In this document: positions 1-21,500 of the stretch, in pieces
Position numbering within the stretch: the first letter of the stretch is position 1
How the letters are laid out: the number at the start of each line of letters is the position of its first letter
Origin: Tenrec ecaudatus
Taxonomy: Eukaryota > Chordata > Mammalia > Afrosoricida > Tenrecidae
Assembly (NCBI RefSeq): GCF_050624435.1
Contig: NC_134539.1
Span: forward strand, 124,129,025-124,193,024
Direction: 5' to 3'
Length of the DNA stretch: 64,000 nt
Notes under the pieces: generated by a model
The model's input: only the letters and a program-made list of their open reading frames with translations
What the model was told of the DNA's origin: nothing
Database searches by the model: none
Position numbers and translations under genes: made by a program

Positions 1-9280
<9,280 letters not shown>

Positions 9281-9524
9281 GGGCTTGGTAAGGGGGTGCC
9301 CTGGAGTGGGTGTGGAGCTGGTTGGGCTGGTCCAAGGCTGATCCCATTGGCCACGAGCAGCCATGCATGACACACAAGTTGTGTGTGTGATGTGTACAAA
9401 TGGGCATTTCTCATGGTGTGTTGTCTGTGAACGTGGTAGTGCTTTGGCGGCAGCTGTGTGTGCAGAGTTGACCGAGTGTCTGCTTGCTGTTTAGGTGAGT
9501 CTCGTGTGTGGCAGGCAGCAGAGT

Positions 9525-9615
9525 GGATTGTGAAGGGGGTTAGCTCGGGCACCAGACTGCCTGGGTTCAAATCCTGGCCCTTTCGTTCATGAGCTGTGTG
9601 ACTCCGGGCGAATTG
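9525..9615 (+). repeat. MIR SINE fragment
   Basis: CAGACTGCCTGGGTTCAAAT followed by GAGCTGTGTGACTCCGGGC is the MIR core. Confidence 0.8.
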
Positions 9616-9619
9616 GTGG

Positions 9620-9745
9620 TGGTGTTAGGCACCGCCGGGTTCATCCTGACCCAAGCGACCTGGCGTCTAACAGAAGGAAACACTGCCTGCCGGGTCCTGT
9701 GGCGTCCTCCCAGCTGCCCATCAGCCACAATCAGCCGTGCTCCCT
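9620..9745 (-). repeat. RTE/BovB 3'-end fragment
   Basis: GGTGTTAGGCACCGCCGGGT and GAAGGAAACACTGCCTGCC match the reversed 3' end of the afrotherian RTE element. Confidence 0.65.
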
Positions 9746-9834
9746 AAGCCTGGGCTTTCTTTCTTGTCAATCCCCACGGTCAGGGCTCCGCAGCAGCCTG
9801 GTGTGCAGCCCCAGGCGCTTCCCTGAGGAAGCGC

Positions 9835-9998
9835 GTTTGGCTGCTAACTGCAAGGTTGGGGTTCTGAGTCCACCCTGAGGCACCTTGGAAGGAAGGCCTG
9901 ATGGTCTGTTCTGGGGAACCAGCCTTGGAACCCCATGAAGCAGGTCTAACCTGACTCACACGCGGGTCCCACCAGCTGGGATCGACTCTGCCAACTGG
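9835..9998 (+). repeat. AfroSINE (second subtype)
   Basis: GCTAACTGCAAGGTTGGGG, then GCACCTTGGAAGGAAGGCCT and a body ending GGGATCGACTCTGCCAACTG: the AfroSINE form with the 'AAGAAAGGCCTG' middle. Lies in the proposed MPO 3'-UTR intron. Confidence 0.8.
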
Positions 9999-10014
9999 TT
10001 CATTTTTCACTATG

Positions 10015-10100
10015 GGGCCCACACGATGTGCCAGGCACTGTGCCAGGTGCAGGAAACACACGCAAAGATGCCATGTGTGTCCTTCTGGGGCTGCCTTCTT
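10015..10100 (+). repeat. L2 LINE fragment
   Basis: CGATGTGCCAGGCACTGTGC is the diagnostic L2 3' core. Very short relic. Confidence 0.55.
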
Positions 10101-10248
10101 TACCATGCTCCACTATGGGCGCTAACGAGGTACCCCTAGGAATGACCCACTAGCAGCTGAGTGGCGGTGGAACTCGGGGTCCAGGAGAGCTGGGCTCAGT
10201 CCACGGCCCTCCCTTTCTCCCTTACCCTGCTATCTTGCTTGTCCACAG

Positions 10249-10340
10249 GAGCCTGCCTGCAAGGAGCCAGCCCACCAGCCCTCTCTACCATTCTTTGTAC
10301 TGGATGTTTATGACAATAAAGCACTGTTTCCAGGGGCTCT
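10249..10340 (+). other. MPO: Probable MPO 3'-UTR terminal exon
   Basis: A strong acceptor (CTTGCTTGTCCACAG) precedes GAGCCTGCCTGC, and AATAAA sits 66 bases later. With the GTAAGG donor at 9288 this predicts a 961-base intron inside the 3' UTR. The alternative is an unspliced 3' UTR of about 1 kb. Transcript data are needed to choose. Confidence 0.55.
10315..10320 (+). terminator. MPO polyadenylation signal
   Basis: A canonical AATAAA about 1 kb after the MPO stop, followed by a GT-rich stretch (GCTGTGTCGTGTTGGGG) suited to cleavage-factor binding. Confidence 0.75.
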
Positions 10341-11204
10341 GCTGTGTCGTGTTGGGGCTGGAGGCCCAGGAGGAAAGTCCTCGGACTCTGGCCCTGGAGC
10401 CACGGTGGTCTGTGCCTCAGGGTCCTGGGGCTTCCCCACAGGTAGAGGGCAGTTGGTCTCTAGCTTGGCTAAGCAGACCCGCAGCCTCACTGACCATCAC
10501 ACACCATCCTGAAGTGCAGGAACTGTGGCCGCTGAGCCCCCAGGTCCATTCACCGCTCTGGGAAACCGAGGACACGCCGCTGTCCTGCTCCCACGATGCA
10601 CACGGTCCAGTGGGAGGAAGCAGAGGGGTGAGCAGGCAGGGCACTTCGGGGGCCTGCATCCCTGCAACCTGACCCATGGCTCAGGGCCTCCTACTTGCTC
10701 TGGCTTCACCTGGCATGACTCCCAGAGCAGAGACAGCGATGGCTGGGCCAGGGGAAGGACAGGGCCAACGCTGAGGGAGGCGCAGAATTGTAACTTTCTA
10801 AAATCGCCTTGCCTGAGCCCGCAGACTGATGGCCATCCCGTTTCCTCATGTCCAGGCGGGGACTCCTGCTGTCGGGGGCCTGAAGGTGTGTGAGATGGGA
10901 GTGGGGTGGGAATGGACCCACAGAGGTGAGAAACAGGACAAACACGACCCACCCGCATTTCCCTGATGATGATGAAGGGGAAGGGGGTCTCAGAGGGAGG
11001 AGGGGGCTCCTCGGAGGTCACGGAGAAGAGGTGGAGTCAGGGCCACAGCCCAAGTCTGCTGGCTCCTAGACTCTTCCCACAAGATGGCTACATGTTCCTT
11101 ACCCTCCCAGTTGGGGGACCTCGAGCTTCCGTCTGGCTGGGCTTACCCAGAGGGCCATTTTAAAGGAATGACCCTCACCACAAGGAATGTTCTGGAGCTT
11201 CCCC
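10341..11204. other. MPO-LPO intergenic interval
   Basis: Unique GC-rich sequence between the MPO poly(A) signal and the first repeats of the LPO 3' flank. No gene, RNA or clear regulatory motif recognised. Confidence 0.7.
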
Positions 11205-11262
11205 TTCAGACAGGAGCCCAGTGGTGCAGTAGGTAAATGCTCAGCTGGGGCCGAGCTACTCT
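11205..11262 (+). repeat. AfroSINE head fragment
   Basis: GGAGCCCAGTGGTGCAGTAG plus AAATGCTCAGCTGGGG resembles the tRNA-like head. The SPIN copy follows directly and may have interrupted it. Confidence 0.5.
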
Positions 11263-11270
11263 GTCTAGAG

Positions 11271-11463
11271 CAGTGGTTCTCAACCTGTGGGTCGCGACCC
11301 CTTTGGGGATCGAAGGACCCTGTCACAGGGGTCACCCGATTCATCACAGTATCAAAATGACAGTGATGAAGTAGCAACAAAAATCATGTTATGGTTGGGG
11401 GGTCACCGCCACCTAAGGAACTGTATGAAAGGGTCACGGCATGAGGAAGGCTGAGAACCCGGG
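11271..11463 (-). mobile_element. SPIN non-autonomous hAT transposon
   Basis: CAGTGGTTCTCAACCTGTGG at the start, then GTCGCGACCCCTTTGGGG, GTAGCAACAAAAATCATG and GGTTGGGGGGTCACCGCCAC: the same family as 5558-5758 in reverse orientation. The far terminal repeat (GGCTGAGAACCC) is mutated, and I could not see a clean target duplication. Confidence 0.88.
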
Positions 11464-11899
11464 CCAGAATCGGCTCAAGGGTAAAGGGGTTCGTTTTGCT
11501 GTTTTTGACCCCTTCCCAGGCCTTGTAGGCTCCCGGAGGACCCAGTAGGAAAGGATGGTTCCCGGAAGAGGAACTCAGTTTGGCTGTGATCCAGGCGAGG
11601 CGTTCCTTCTTGTGTATCTCCTGACACCACCGCTCGTAATCCCAGTCCCCCACCCCAGTACTCCACAGCCACCGCCTCTTTTCCTAGTGTCCCCTTTATG
11701 TCCTCGCCTTCCTTGAGAGTTCTGTGAAACCCTGCCAGACCATGCCCGCTCACCCAGAGATTCCATGTCCACTCACCCGGAGACCCAGTGCCCACACATC
11801 GGAGCAGTCTGACCCACCTGGACTATAAACACCTATGGACTTTCTTGGTGCTGATTCCAAAGCCTGGCTTCAGGGAGGGGACAATGCCATGTGTAGGAT

Positions 11900-12020
11900 C
11901 TTGAGTCAATCAGCACGTGTTATTGAGCTCTTACTTGAGCCGAGCACCAGGCTGCAAGTCATTGTGGACACAAAGAAGTAGGCAGAAGGCCTCAAAGAGG
12001 TTATAATCTGATGGGAGAGG
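11900..12020 (+). repeat. L2/MIR-related fragment
   Basis: CAGCACGTGTTATTGAGCTC, then ACCAGGCTGC and GAGGTTATAATCTGATGGG follow the L2 3'-end order. Degraded. Confidence 0.5.
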
Positions 12021-12260
12021 ACAGGGGACAGAGGCCACAGCTTCAGCCAAGGCTGGCTCAGGGGACAGGAGGAGCCCGGCTGGCTAGACTGGAGGGACAG
12101 TTCTGAGGACGCAAGTCTTTCTAGAAAGGAGGCTTTCCACAGGCAGCCATGCTGGGGCTGGCGCAGGGGGAGTCAAGGGCCTGGACAGCAGGGGATCCTT
12201 GCTGAAAAGAAGGGCTGGCGTATTTAGAATGCACAGCTCGAAGGGACCAGGTCATTGAAC

Positions 12261-12513
12261 TTACTTAAAATGGCATGGACCAGAGGGGCCTGTGGCATCA
12301 GGCTCGTAATTTTTTGCCACGGCCCAGGGTGAGAGGTCGAGTTCATCAATGGCTGAGCACTCCACAAAGTCTTGGGGGTAGCTGTTGGCCTGGAATGGCT
12401 CCAGGGGGACCTTGGTGATGTGGGTGTTGTCACAGATGAGGCGTGAGAAGGACATTTTCTGCAGAGCGTCCCTCTGCTTCTTGGTGAAGACGCCAGGGTT
12501 TTCCCACCAGAAC
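12261..12513 (-). CDS. LPO: LPO terminal coding exon with C-terminal extension
   Basis: Encodes [18 protein letters not shown] through [11 protein letters not shown], then continues [15 protein letters not shown] to a TAA at 12263-12261. Human LPO stops right after the Asn (recalled), so the ancestral stop appears to have become TAC. The new TAA lies inside AAGTAAGT, a donor-like sequence. I saw no clear AATAAA downstream on this strand. Confidence 0.93.
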
Positions 12514-15500
12514 CTGCAGAGACAGAGCAGAGTCTCTCCAAACGGCCCAGAGTCGGCTCCTCCCCAACCTGTAGGGCAGGGAGCGTCCCCCCCGAGAGCC
12601 TCATCAACTAGCCAGAGTCTGTCCGTGCCAATCTTGAGAGGACAGAGGGCTGACCTCACCCAGGGGATGATGATCCCAGTGAGGAAGGAAGTTTTGTGGG
12701 AGAGGAGAGAAGCCCACTCATACTGAGGTCTGGGGTTGGCCCAGACTGAACACTGGGATGCCCAGCTCACAGAAAGGCTCTACTCGCCAGGCCTGGTCCT
12801 GGGGTGCACGTACCTGTCTCCATCCCGGATCTGCTGGAACTGCTTCCCCAGAAGGCAGGCCAAGAGAGGCCCCACCCGGCCTCCCTCTACCATGGGCTCC
12901 GCAGTGGCTCCCACCCAGAGGTCGATGTTGTCAGGCGTCTTGTAGAGATCCAGTAGCTTCTTAGCCAGCATCTTGTTCTTCAACACAGTGCCCAGCTCCT
13001 TCAATGTCTTGGGCTGGGAGAGACCACAGAAGCCTCTCCAGGAGTTGTACCCTAGGATGGGGAGGTCGAGACTGTATCACCCCAGGGACTTCCTGCTGAC
13101 ACCCCTTCTTGGAGACATAACCTCTCTCGTGTCTTGAGCCCCAGAAAGTCTGGGATCCTAGCCTTTGGGGATGAAGGAGGCTTTGGGACCATCCACAGCT
13201 TACGCCTTGGATACATCCGTCTCCTGAGGCTGACAGGACGGGTCCGGCCACCATTCTAAGCCTAACACCAAGACTATAAATGAAAAAACAGATGCGGAGT
13301 GACTCCCCTGGTGGTCCAGCCAGTAAATGAACTCGGGCAGCCTGGGCCAAATCCTCCTACATTACAATACTTTTCATGGGCACCGAAGAAAGGCCCAACA
13401 TCATTTGCTTCTTTCTAGTCTCCTTTAATTAATCTTTTTTTGTGCGTATGGTGGTGGTGGGGGGTCATTAAACTGGTGTACAAACTGGTGGCTCATTGCT
13501 TTTTTACTTGAGGTGTTTGAAGGCAGGACCAAGCATGTTATCCTGTCTCTGCTCTAGGAAAAATGGAAGATTCCATTTCACGGATGAGCAGGGAGGCTAA
13601 TGGCAACCAGGGTCCTTGCCTTCTATTTTAGAACCGAGCCTCAAGACTGCAACCAAAAGCGAGTGTCCCCAGGAGAGCCCCCCCCCCCCGCCCCCAAAGT
13701 AGCTGAAAGATCCCCGGGACCAGGTTCGTGCCGGCCACTTACCAGGCAGCCCATGGTCCCGGCCTCGCTGTATGTTGATGGCGGCAAGGTCAAAGCCATG
13801 AATGTGGTGGGGTGGCTGGAACAGCTTGTTGCGTAGTTCTCCTGTCATCATTTTATTCTGCTCCATCAACTTGGACTTCTTGGCCAGCAGCCCCCGCACC
13901 AGAGGGTCAATGCCACCTGCAGGGGGCGCCCAGAGGCCATCGTGGGAATGGGAACACCTTGCACTGTTGGCCCCGCCCCTCCCGCCACACAGACAGGATG
14001 GAGCCAGGAGAGAAGAGGACACTGTAGTCTTTGCAGGGGGTGCTGGGCAGGCAGAGGGCATCCCAGCTCTCCGGGAGGGACGCCAAGGGCTGATGTTACA
14101 GACATAAGCTTCAGGATTTTCTCCAAGCTGTAGTTCGTGGAGCTAACTCCTTCTCCTCCCTGATGTTCTCCTGAAGGAACGTTGCCGCAGGAGAGAGAGA
14201 CAGCATACTTGTAGGAAATGGGGCTGACTCGTTGGGCCTTAAGTAAATCAGGTCTCAACAGAGCCCAGCCCGGGGATGAAGGAGAATTGAATCTAACTAC
14301 TGGCACCTAACGGAGGTGGCAGAAAAGAGCAATCTTATCTGCCAAGCCCTTGAGTCCTTTCTACAAGGGTGACAGCAGTCTAGAGAAGGGAGTAGGGCAT
14401 CCTAGGCATGTTAGAAGCCGCCAGGAAGGAAGGAAGGAAGGAAGGAAGGAAGGAAGGAAGGAAGGAAGGAAGGAAGGAAGGAAGGAAGGAAGGGCCAATT
14501 TTTACTGACCACTTTCCGTGAGTCAGAAACCCTTGTAGGATGCTTGCTACAGGCATCCCATCTAATTATTGTCGATATCATTGCAGCGAGATAGGAAAGT
14601 GGGTTAAGAATTTGGCTGCTAATTGAAAGGCTGACATTTTGGGAGGAAGATGAGGCCGTTTGCCTCTCTAAAGAGCTACAGCCTCGGGGACACTAGGCTA
14701 TAGTTCTTCTCTGCTCTATAGTGCCATTATGAATTGGTGGTTTGGGGTTTAGTGAGATAGGTACTTTCATTGTGCCCATTTTACAGATGAGCCTCAGGGT
14801 CACATGGGAAACCGGGAGCCTGAGTTCCAAGCAGGCTGGACAGTGGGAGGGCGGGCTGACAGCGCGTGCCTCCCGGGACATACCGTCTTTGACAATCCTC
14901 CAGGTGTTGAAGAAGAGCGTGTGCAGGGAAAGGTCTGGCTCTGGGCCCCATGGCTCGTAATCCTCATCCAGACGGGACACTGTGGAGGGGATTTCTAAGT
15001 GGCCGAAGCGGAAGGCGAAGGTGAAGACGTTGGAAATCCGGGGATCCACAGACTCGCTGTAGCCTTGATAAGGCGGGATCTTTTTCTGCATCTCGTCACC
15101 CAGCACAATGGGTAAGTAGTCCCTAAAGGTGACAATCTGGAAGGAGAAAGAGGACTTAAATCTCTGCAGAGGGAGGCTGGCACGGAGCTGTGGCCAAGAG
15201 CTTGCCGGAGTAGTCAGAAACCAAGGACAGCAGCGGCTCCCCTGTGTGCCTCGTCCCCCTCTGGACAGCCGCGGCAGACATTGCTTATCCATCACGGCAG
15301 CCTTTGTGCGGACGCGCTGACTCTTCTCAGCATAGGTGTGATTCGGACTCGGCGGCTGAGATGCGTTCTCTTTGCCATGTTTGTTCTAAGTTTAGGCCTT
15401 GGTGCTAATGTGGCAGTTCTGGTGTGTCCCTTTAACTCAAGGCTGTCGTGTTTGAGGCTTACTATATAGCTATAGCAACCGGGCAGTGTGGTCATGTAGG

Positions 15501-18500
15501 AAGAATAAGCACAACACAGATTAATGGACTAGAATAAACAGTCCCCAGATAGACTCACACAAATGTGCCCAATTGATTTTTGGCTAAGGGGGTGAGAGTG
15601 ATTCGATGCAGGAGGGGCAGGCATTCCAGTAAGGGGCACTGATGTAATTGGGGGCCGTCCATAGGGAAAACAAAACCCTAGACCTAAACCTCATCCTTTA
15701 TGCAAAGATAAACTCTAAATACAAAGGATAACATTATAAAGTATCCAGGAAAAGGAGAGAGTTTTTGGGATCTAAGACTAAGCAAAGAGTTCTGAAACAC
15801 ACATATGAAAGGAAATGCTCATCAAACTGAAAAATGTAATGAAGCACTCTTATCCTGCGAAGGGCCCCCTTAAGGGGCTGAAAAGACAAGCCAGAGTGGG
15901 AGAGACTATTTACCAAGGACTCGCCGGCAAAGGACTCGTGTCTAGACTATATGAAGAACTCTCAACTATTATGTTCTTAAAAATCCAACTCGGAAACGGG
16001 AAAAGATCTCCACAGATGTTTCTTGGATGAAAACATGCAGATGGCAAATAAGCACCTGGGAAGATGCAAATCATTCTTTCCCACTAGAGGAGTTCAGGTG
16101 AAAATCCCGATGAGACAGCACTGCACACCTCCCTCCCTACCAGCCCAGCTAAAATGAACAGCAGCGGCGACACGGAATGGAGCAGAGAGTGCTGAGGAAG
16201 GGGAGCCTGGGGACACTGCTGGGGGGAGGGTGGGGTGAAACGCCTAGCAGTCCTAAACTGAACACGGGCGCGCCTTGGCAATTGCCCTCGTGGGCGCATG
16301 TCCCAGAGACAAGGAACGGTGCTTCCATGCAGAATGTGTCCTCAAATGGGATCGTAGCTTTTTTCAAAAGAGCCCCAACCCAGAAACCACCTGGCAAACC
16401 GAACTGCGGAATAGCCTCATGAACAACAAAAAGGGACGAACCATCGGCACAAGCAGCAGTGGGCTGAGCTTCAAGGAGAGTAAGATGGATGGAATCTTTA
16501 AAAACCTCTAAAGGCTGCACACTGCATGGCTCTGCATTTTGTGAAACAGAAGCTGCCGAGGTGGAGCAATGCCACTCGTCTGTCACACGTGGAGTGGCCG
16601 CCACTCAATGGCAGTGGGTAGCTTCGGGTGGCTGCCAGGGGTGAGGGGTGGCATGCAGACCTTGTGTGGGGATAGCGTGGGTGAATACCTTCACTGTGAC
16701 GGTGGCTACATGACGCGAGTGTGACAAAACTGGACACTCACACACACAAACGACTGCATGTATCACTGGTGAAATCTGCCGCAGTCTTATGGTTTGTGCT
16801 GATGTCGGTTTTCTGCTTTGATGTCCTCCCCCGGTTCTGTAAGACTGGGGAGGGCTGGGTGAAAGGGGCATGGGACCTCTCTGTACAATTTTAGGGCCCC
16901 TTCCTGCGAATTTAGAGTAACTTCAAAATAAAATGCTTGAAGACCATGTGCATGGCTAATACTAACATGTCAACCTCCAGTCAATCCGTCAATCACCAGT
17001 ATCCACTGAGTACTGCTTCTGCCTGTGACATGTAGCTCAGGAGGAGAAAGTCAAAAAGGAATGGAGTCCCATCAGAATAACTGGTATGTGTCAGTCCTGG
17101 GAGTGATGGAGCCTCCAGGCCTGGGCAGCCATACCCACGGGCCCAACTCACTAGCGCCTCTCTGGTGCTCTGCCCCAGGCATGCACATAAGGACCTGAAA
17201 GCTCCAGAGGGGAAAGGATGGAGGGCTCAAATGGGAGGGAAGCAGCGGGAGGAGAGGAGGGGGAAATGGAGGAGGTAGCAGAGGGCTGAGCTGGAGCGGG
17301 GGAGGCAGGCTGGGTGTGAGGTGGGTCTCCGTCCCTCTGACCTGCACGAAGGCTCCCAGGATTTTCCGGGTTTCTTGGTAGAGCACCTCTCCATCCCAGA
17401 AGGGGTTGATTCTCTTCAGTTCTTGGGCCAGCCGGTTGTGCTCTCGGAGGAAGAGGGTGTGAGACACGGCCAGCAGGATCTGCTCGGAGGCGCGGGAATC
17501 TCCTAGAAGCCCGGGAGGCAGGCCGGTTGGCTCTCCCTGAGCCAGCCGGGCAGCACAGGGACTAATGGTGTCCCCAGGGACCCTCCCTCCAGTTGATTTA
17601 GGGGCGTTTTCAGGAGTCTAAGAGGGATGGGCTCAGATGGGGATCTAGAGGGTGGAATGCCCGCTCTGCCATCTCTGGATGGTGAGCTTGGGCAAGTTAC
17701 TTGGCAAGCTTATTTATGAGCCTTAGGGAGCTTCTCTGGGTGCGTGGGGGGCGACCAGGCTTATCTCACAAGATTGTAGTGACAGGGACACATTAAAACA
17801 TAAACTATTAACCATCCTCCCACTGCCTTCTGAGAATGGTGCAGATAGATGTTTTGTATCATCGAGTTGATTCTGAAGCCTAGTCCCTACTCCATAGAGC
17901 TTCCTGCGCTATGGGGTTGGAATTGCCGCCGGTCCCTCAGTAGCCGAACACCAAGTTCTTATGCCTCCAACGCTCCTTTCACAAACAAAGGGCTCTTTAT
18001 CCTGTTAGAAAGAACCCTCTGGGCATAGTGGGTTCCACGTTGGACTGCTAACCCTAAGGCTGGCTGTTCAAATCCACAGCCGCTCCACAGGAGGGGAAAA
18101 GAGGCTTCCTCAAGGAGGCAGTTCTATTATGTCCTATGGGAGGCTGTGGGGGTGTATTTTGTTGAGCAACTTTGGAGGTTTGGGGAGGTGCAGTTTTGAG
18201 GACAGGCTCCTGAGGGGTACTGCCCCCCTCCAGAATACAGAGGGAAGACTGGAGCTGGGGGACGATCTGGGAGGGAGAGGAGAGAAGGCGGAGGGCAGGA
18301 GAGAATGCCTGAAATGACGGGAGACGCTGTGTTCCACAAGATGAAGTCTTCCTGTCCCTCTACTCATTAGGTCCATCTGCTAACGCCACAGACACTGCAG
18401 TTTAGTGGGTATTTCTGGGAAGCAGAGCAAGGGCTGGGCTGGGTTCTGGGTCTGGATTGGGAAGAGGTGTGTGGGGGATGCTGAATTCCAGGGATCTACT

Positions 18501-21500
18501 GAGATACTGGCCCAGGGGCCAGCCTCCTGCTATGTCTGGTGGGGTCTTTGCTTTGTCTTGAGGGCAGGGGTGGGGAGTTGGGGGTGGGGAGGGAGGGGGA
18601 GGCATGTGCCCCTGGAAGGAACAGCACTGAAAGCAGAACTCTGGTGGTCCACCACATTGAGGGGGCTTTGTACCAAGTTTCTTAAAGTCTTGAAACTACA
18701 CATTCCTCTTAATTTGGAAATTTCACCTCCGGAAAATTAGGTTGAGAAATGTATTAAAATATAGTAGAATCCTGGTACTAGACCACATCAGTACTCAATG
18801 TAATTGGATTTCAACTCGAAATGTTGAGAAGATTTTGCATCGGAGCTCAAACAAAACATCGGAATGTGACCCAACGCATGTGATTTTTATAAACAAAAGC
18901 AGCTTGTGTTTTGGTCACTCGGTGCTAGCTGGTGACATTTCTGTGTAATGTTTTGTATAAAAGGCAAGGTTAGGGTAAAAACTTGGTGGTTGAGAACAGA
19001 TTAATCCATTTAAAGTTGTTTCTTATAGGAAAATTTGATTCAGAACTCGACGCTCCTTCTAGAACGGATTAGCACCGAGGCCTGGGGTTCTACTGTATAC
19101 AAGACGGATGGTCATCTACAGGACAAAAGCAAAACCACACCTGGAAAAATCAAGAAATAGCCTGCTGTGTGTGCGAGTTGATGCTGACTCACATCGACAG
19201 AGTCAGCTGCCCCAAAGTGGTCATCTTCATGGAAGCGGCCATCTTCGTGGAAGCGATCATCTTCGTGGACGTGGTCATCTTCGTGGACATGGTCATCTTC
19301 ATGGAAGCGGTCATCTTCGTGGAAATGGCCAGCTTCGTGGAAACGGCCATCTTTGTGGAAGTGGTCATCTTCGTGGACATGGTCATCTTCATGGAAGCGG
19401 CCATCTTTGTGGAAGCGGCCATCTTCGTGGACGCGGTCATCTTCGTGGACGCGGTCATCTTCGTGGAAGCGGCCACCTTCGTGGACGTGGTCATCTTCGT
19501 GGACATGGTCATCTTCATGGAAGCGGTCATCTTTGTGGAAACGGCCAGCTTCGTGGAAGCGGCCATCTTTGTGGACACGGTCATCTTCGTGGACGCGGTC
19601 ATCTTCGTGGAAACGGCCAGCTTCGTGGAAACGGCCATCTTTGTGGAAGTGGTCATCTTCGTGGACATGGTCATCTTCATGGAAGCGGCCACCTTCGTGG
19701 ACGTGGTCACCTTCGTGGGAGCGGTCATCTTCGTGGACGCGGTCATCTTCGTGGAAGCGGCCATCTTTGCGGAAGCAGAACGCTCCACCTTCCTTCCGTG
19801 GGCTCAAACTGCCCGGTTTGGGACGTGTAGCCGAGAGCTTAATCGACGCGCCATCATGGCTTCTTAGAAATAGTACCGTGTCCCCAAAGAGGGCTGACAC
19901 AATACAGTGTCACAAAGCAAGGGTGCTTCAAAATGTTCCGTGGCAAGATGGCATGAGAGGGGAGTGGCATTTGTCCCTGGACTTTTTGAGGTCCCCTCGT
20001 CTGTGCCCTAGAATACCAAAAAGCCATTACAGCCACTCTATGGACGAGCAGTGAGTGAGCCAGGAGCTAGTGAAGGTCAGGCCGGAGAGCATCCGAGCAT
20101 GACGGCAATGACCTCAGAAGACAAGGTGGAGAATGATGTCCAGGACAGAAAACAACACTGGGGAGATACTGTGGGTTGAAACCTGCCCTCCAAAATATGC
20201 ATGGTAAATCGAAAATGTGTGCTGTAAACACCTGTAGCTGGAGCTCTGGTGTGGGGGGTGGGTCTCCCCCTGGGCTGTTAACTGGGAGGAGTCCCAGCAG
20301 GGGTGCTCCTCAGGAGAATGAGGAGGCTGGCTGTAAAGCCTGGGGACCTCAGAGGGGCAGTTCTGCTTCATCCCAGAGGGCACCAGGAGTGGGCACCACT
20401 TGAGGGCCATGAGTGTGGTTTGGTTACACGGATGGTTGCCATCCTGTGTGAGCACTGGGCTTCCCCCGCTTTGTTAATAAGGCCATGTAGGTGCAGGATC
20501 CATCTGGAATGGGATCAGGCACGGACGAGTGAGCAGAGATAGGAGATAGATGCCAAGCCACATGAAGCGCTCTCTCCAAGGAACCAAGGGGCAGAAGCTG
20601 CAGCAGAGTCGACAGAGAGAAAGGTGTCCCCGGAGCTGGCATCCTGGTGTCAGACTTCTCGCCTCAGGGACTGTGAGAAACACTGTCTGTCTGCGTAATG
20701 TTGCTGCAGCGCTAGTGAGCCAAGACTGATCGGCATCACAGGCAGGTGGGAAGTTGTGTACACCTTTTATGCTTACGTCTATTTTGGTGCATTTCTGGAG
20801 CTCCCTGATTTGTCACTTAACAATGATGTCTTACAGCAAGCATGTTTTTCTTAATTCTGTCCTGCCCTGGGCCAGAGCCAGGGCGAGCGGTGCTTTGGTA
20901 CACATTCTCCCCCTAAGAGGACGACAGGAGCAATGGCAAAGGCTCCCTGGACATTGCCTGGTGGCCGTGGCAGTGCTTAGCCCCCCTCTCTGCTCGGTCC
21001 CCAGGGAAGTCCCCTTGTCCGTGGACACCCCTCTATTCCCCACCGAGACTCACCTGCCAGGAAGCAGGGCACTTTGGCGGTGGTGTTGATGAACTCGCAG
21101 GGGCTTGGCTTCTTGCTGTCGAAGGGCAGATAGGGCAGCCCGTGGTCGGAGAACTCCTGGTTGACAGCCAGGAGGCCCAGTGGGCTGCTGAGGTTGAGGA
21201 GGCGTCTGGCCAGACTGGGCTCTGGCCCATACACAAAGCTGGCATCCAGGAAGGAGGTGAGTGCGTTGATCTGCTCTCGGGCCAGGGACTCGTAGGGTGG
21301 CGTGGGGCAGACAAACCCGGCTCGAAAAAATGGCAAGCACTTCCCTTGGGTCTTCAGCTTGGGGTCCTCGGGTGGGAACTGTGGAGAGGGGGTGTGTGTG
21401 ACTGGGCAGGGGTCAGACAGCTGGGCCCTGGGGACCTTTCTGTAGCAGAATCTGGATGCAGCTGGCAAAGATGCTGATGGCATCAGACACTGACCCTGGC

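Noticed and set aside
19108..19900. His/Gly-rich and Val/Phe-rich proteins of 200-260 residues
   Set aside because: Artefact of the 18-bp minisatellite in an LPO intron; all frames are equally open.
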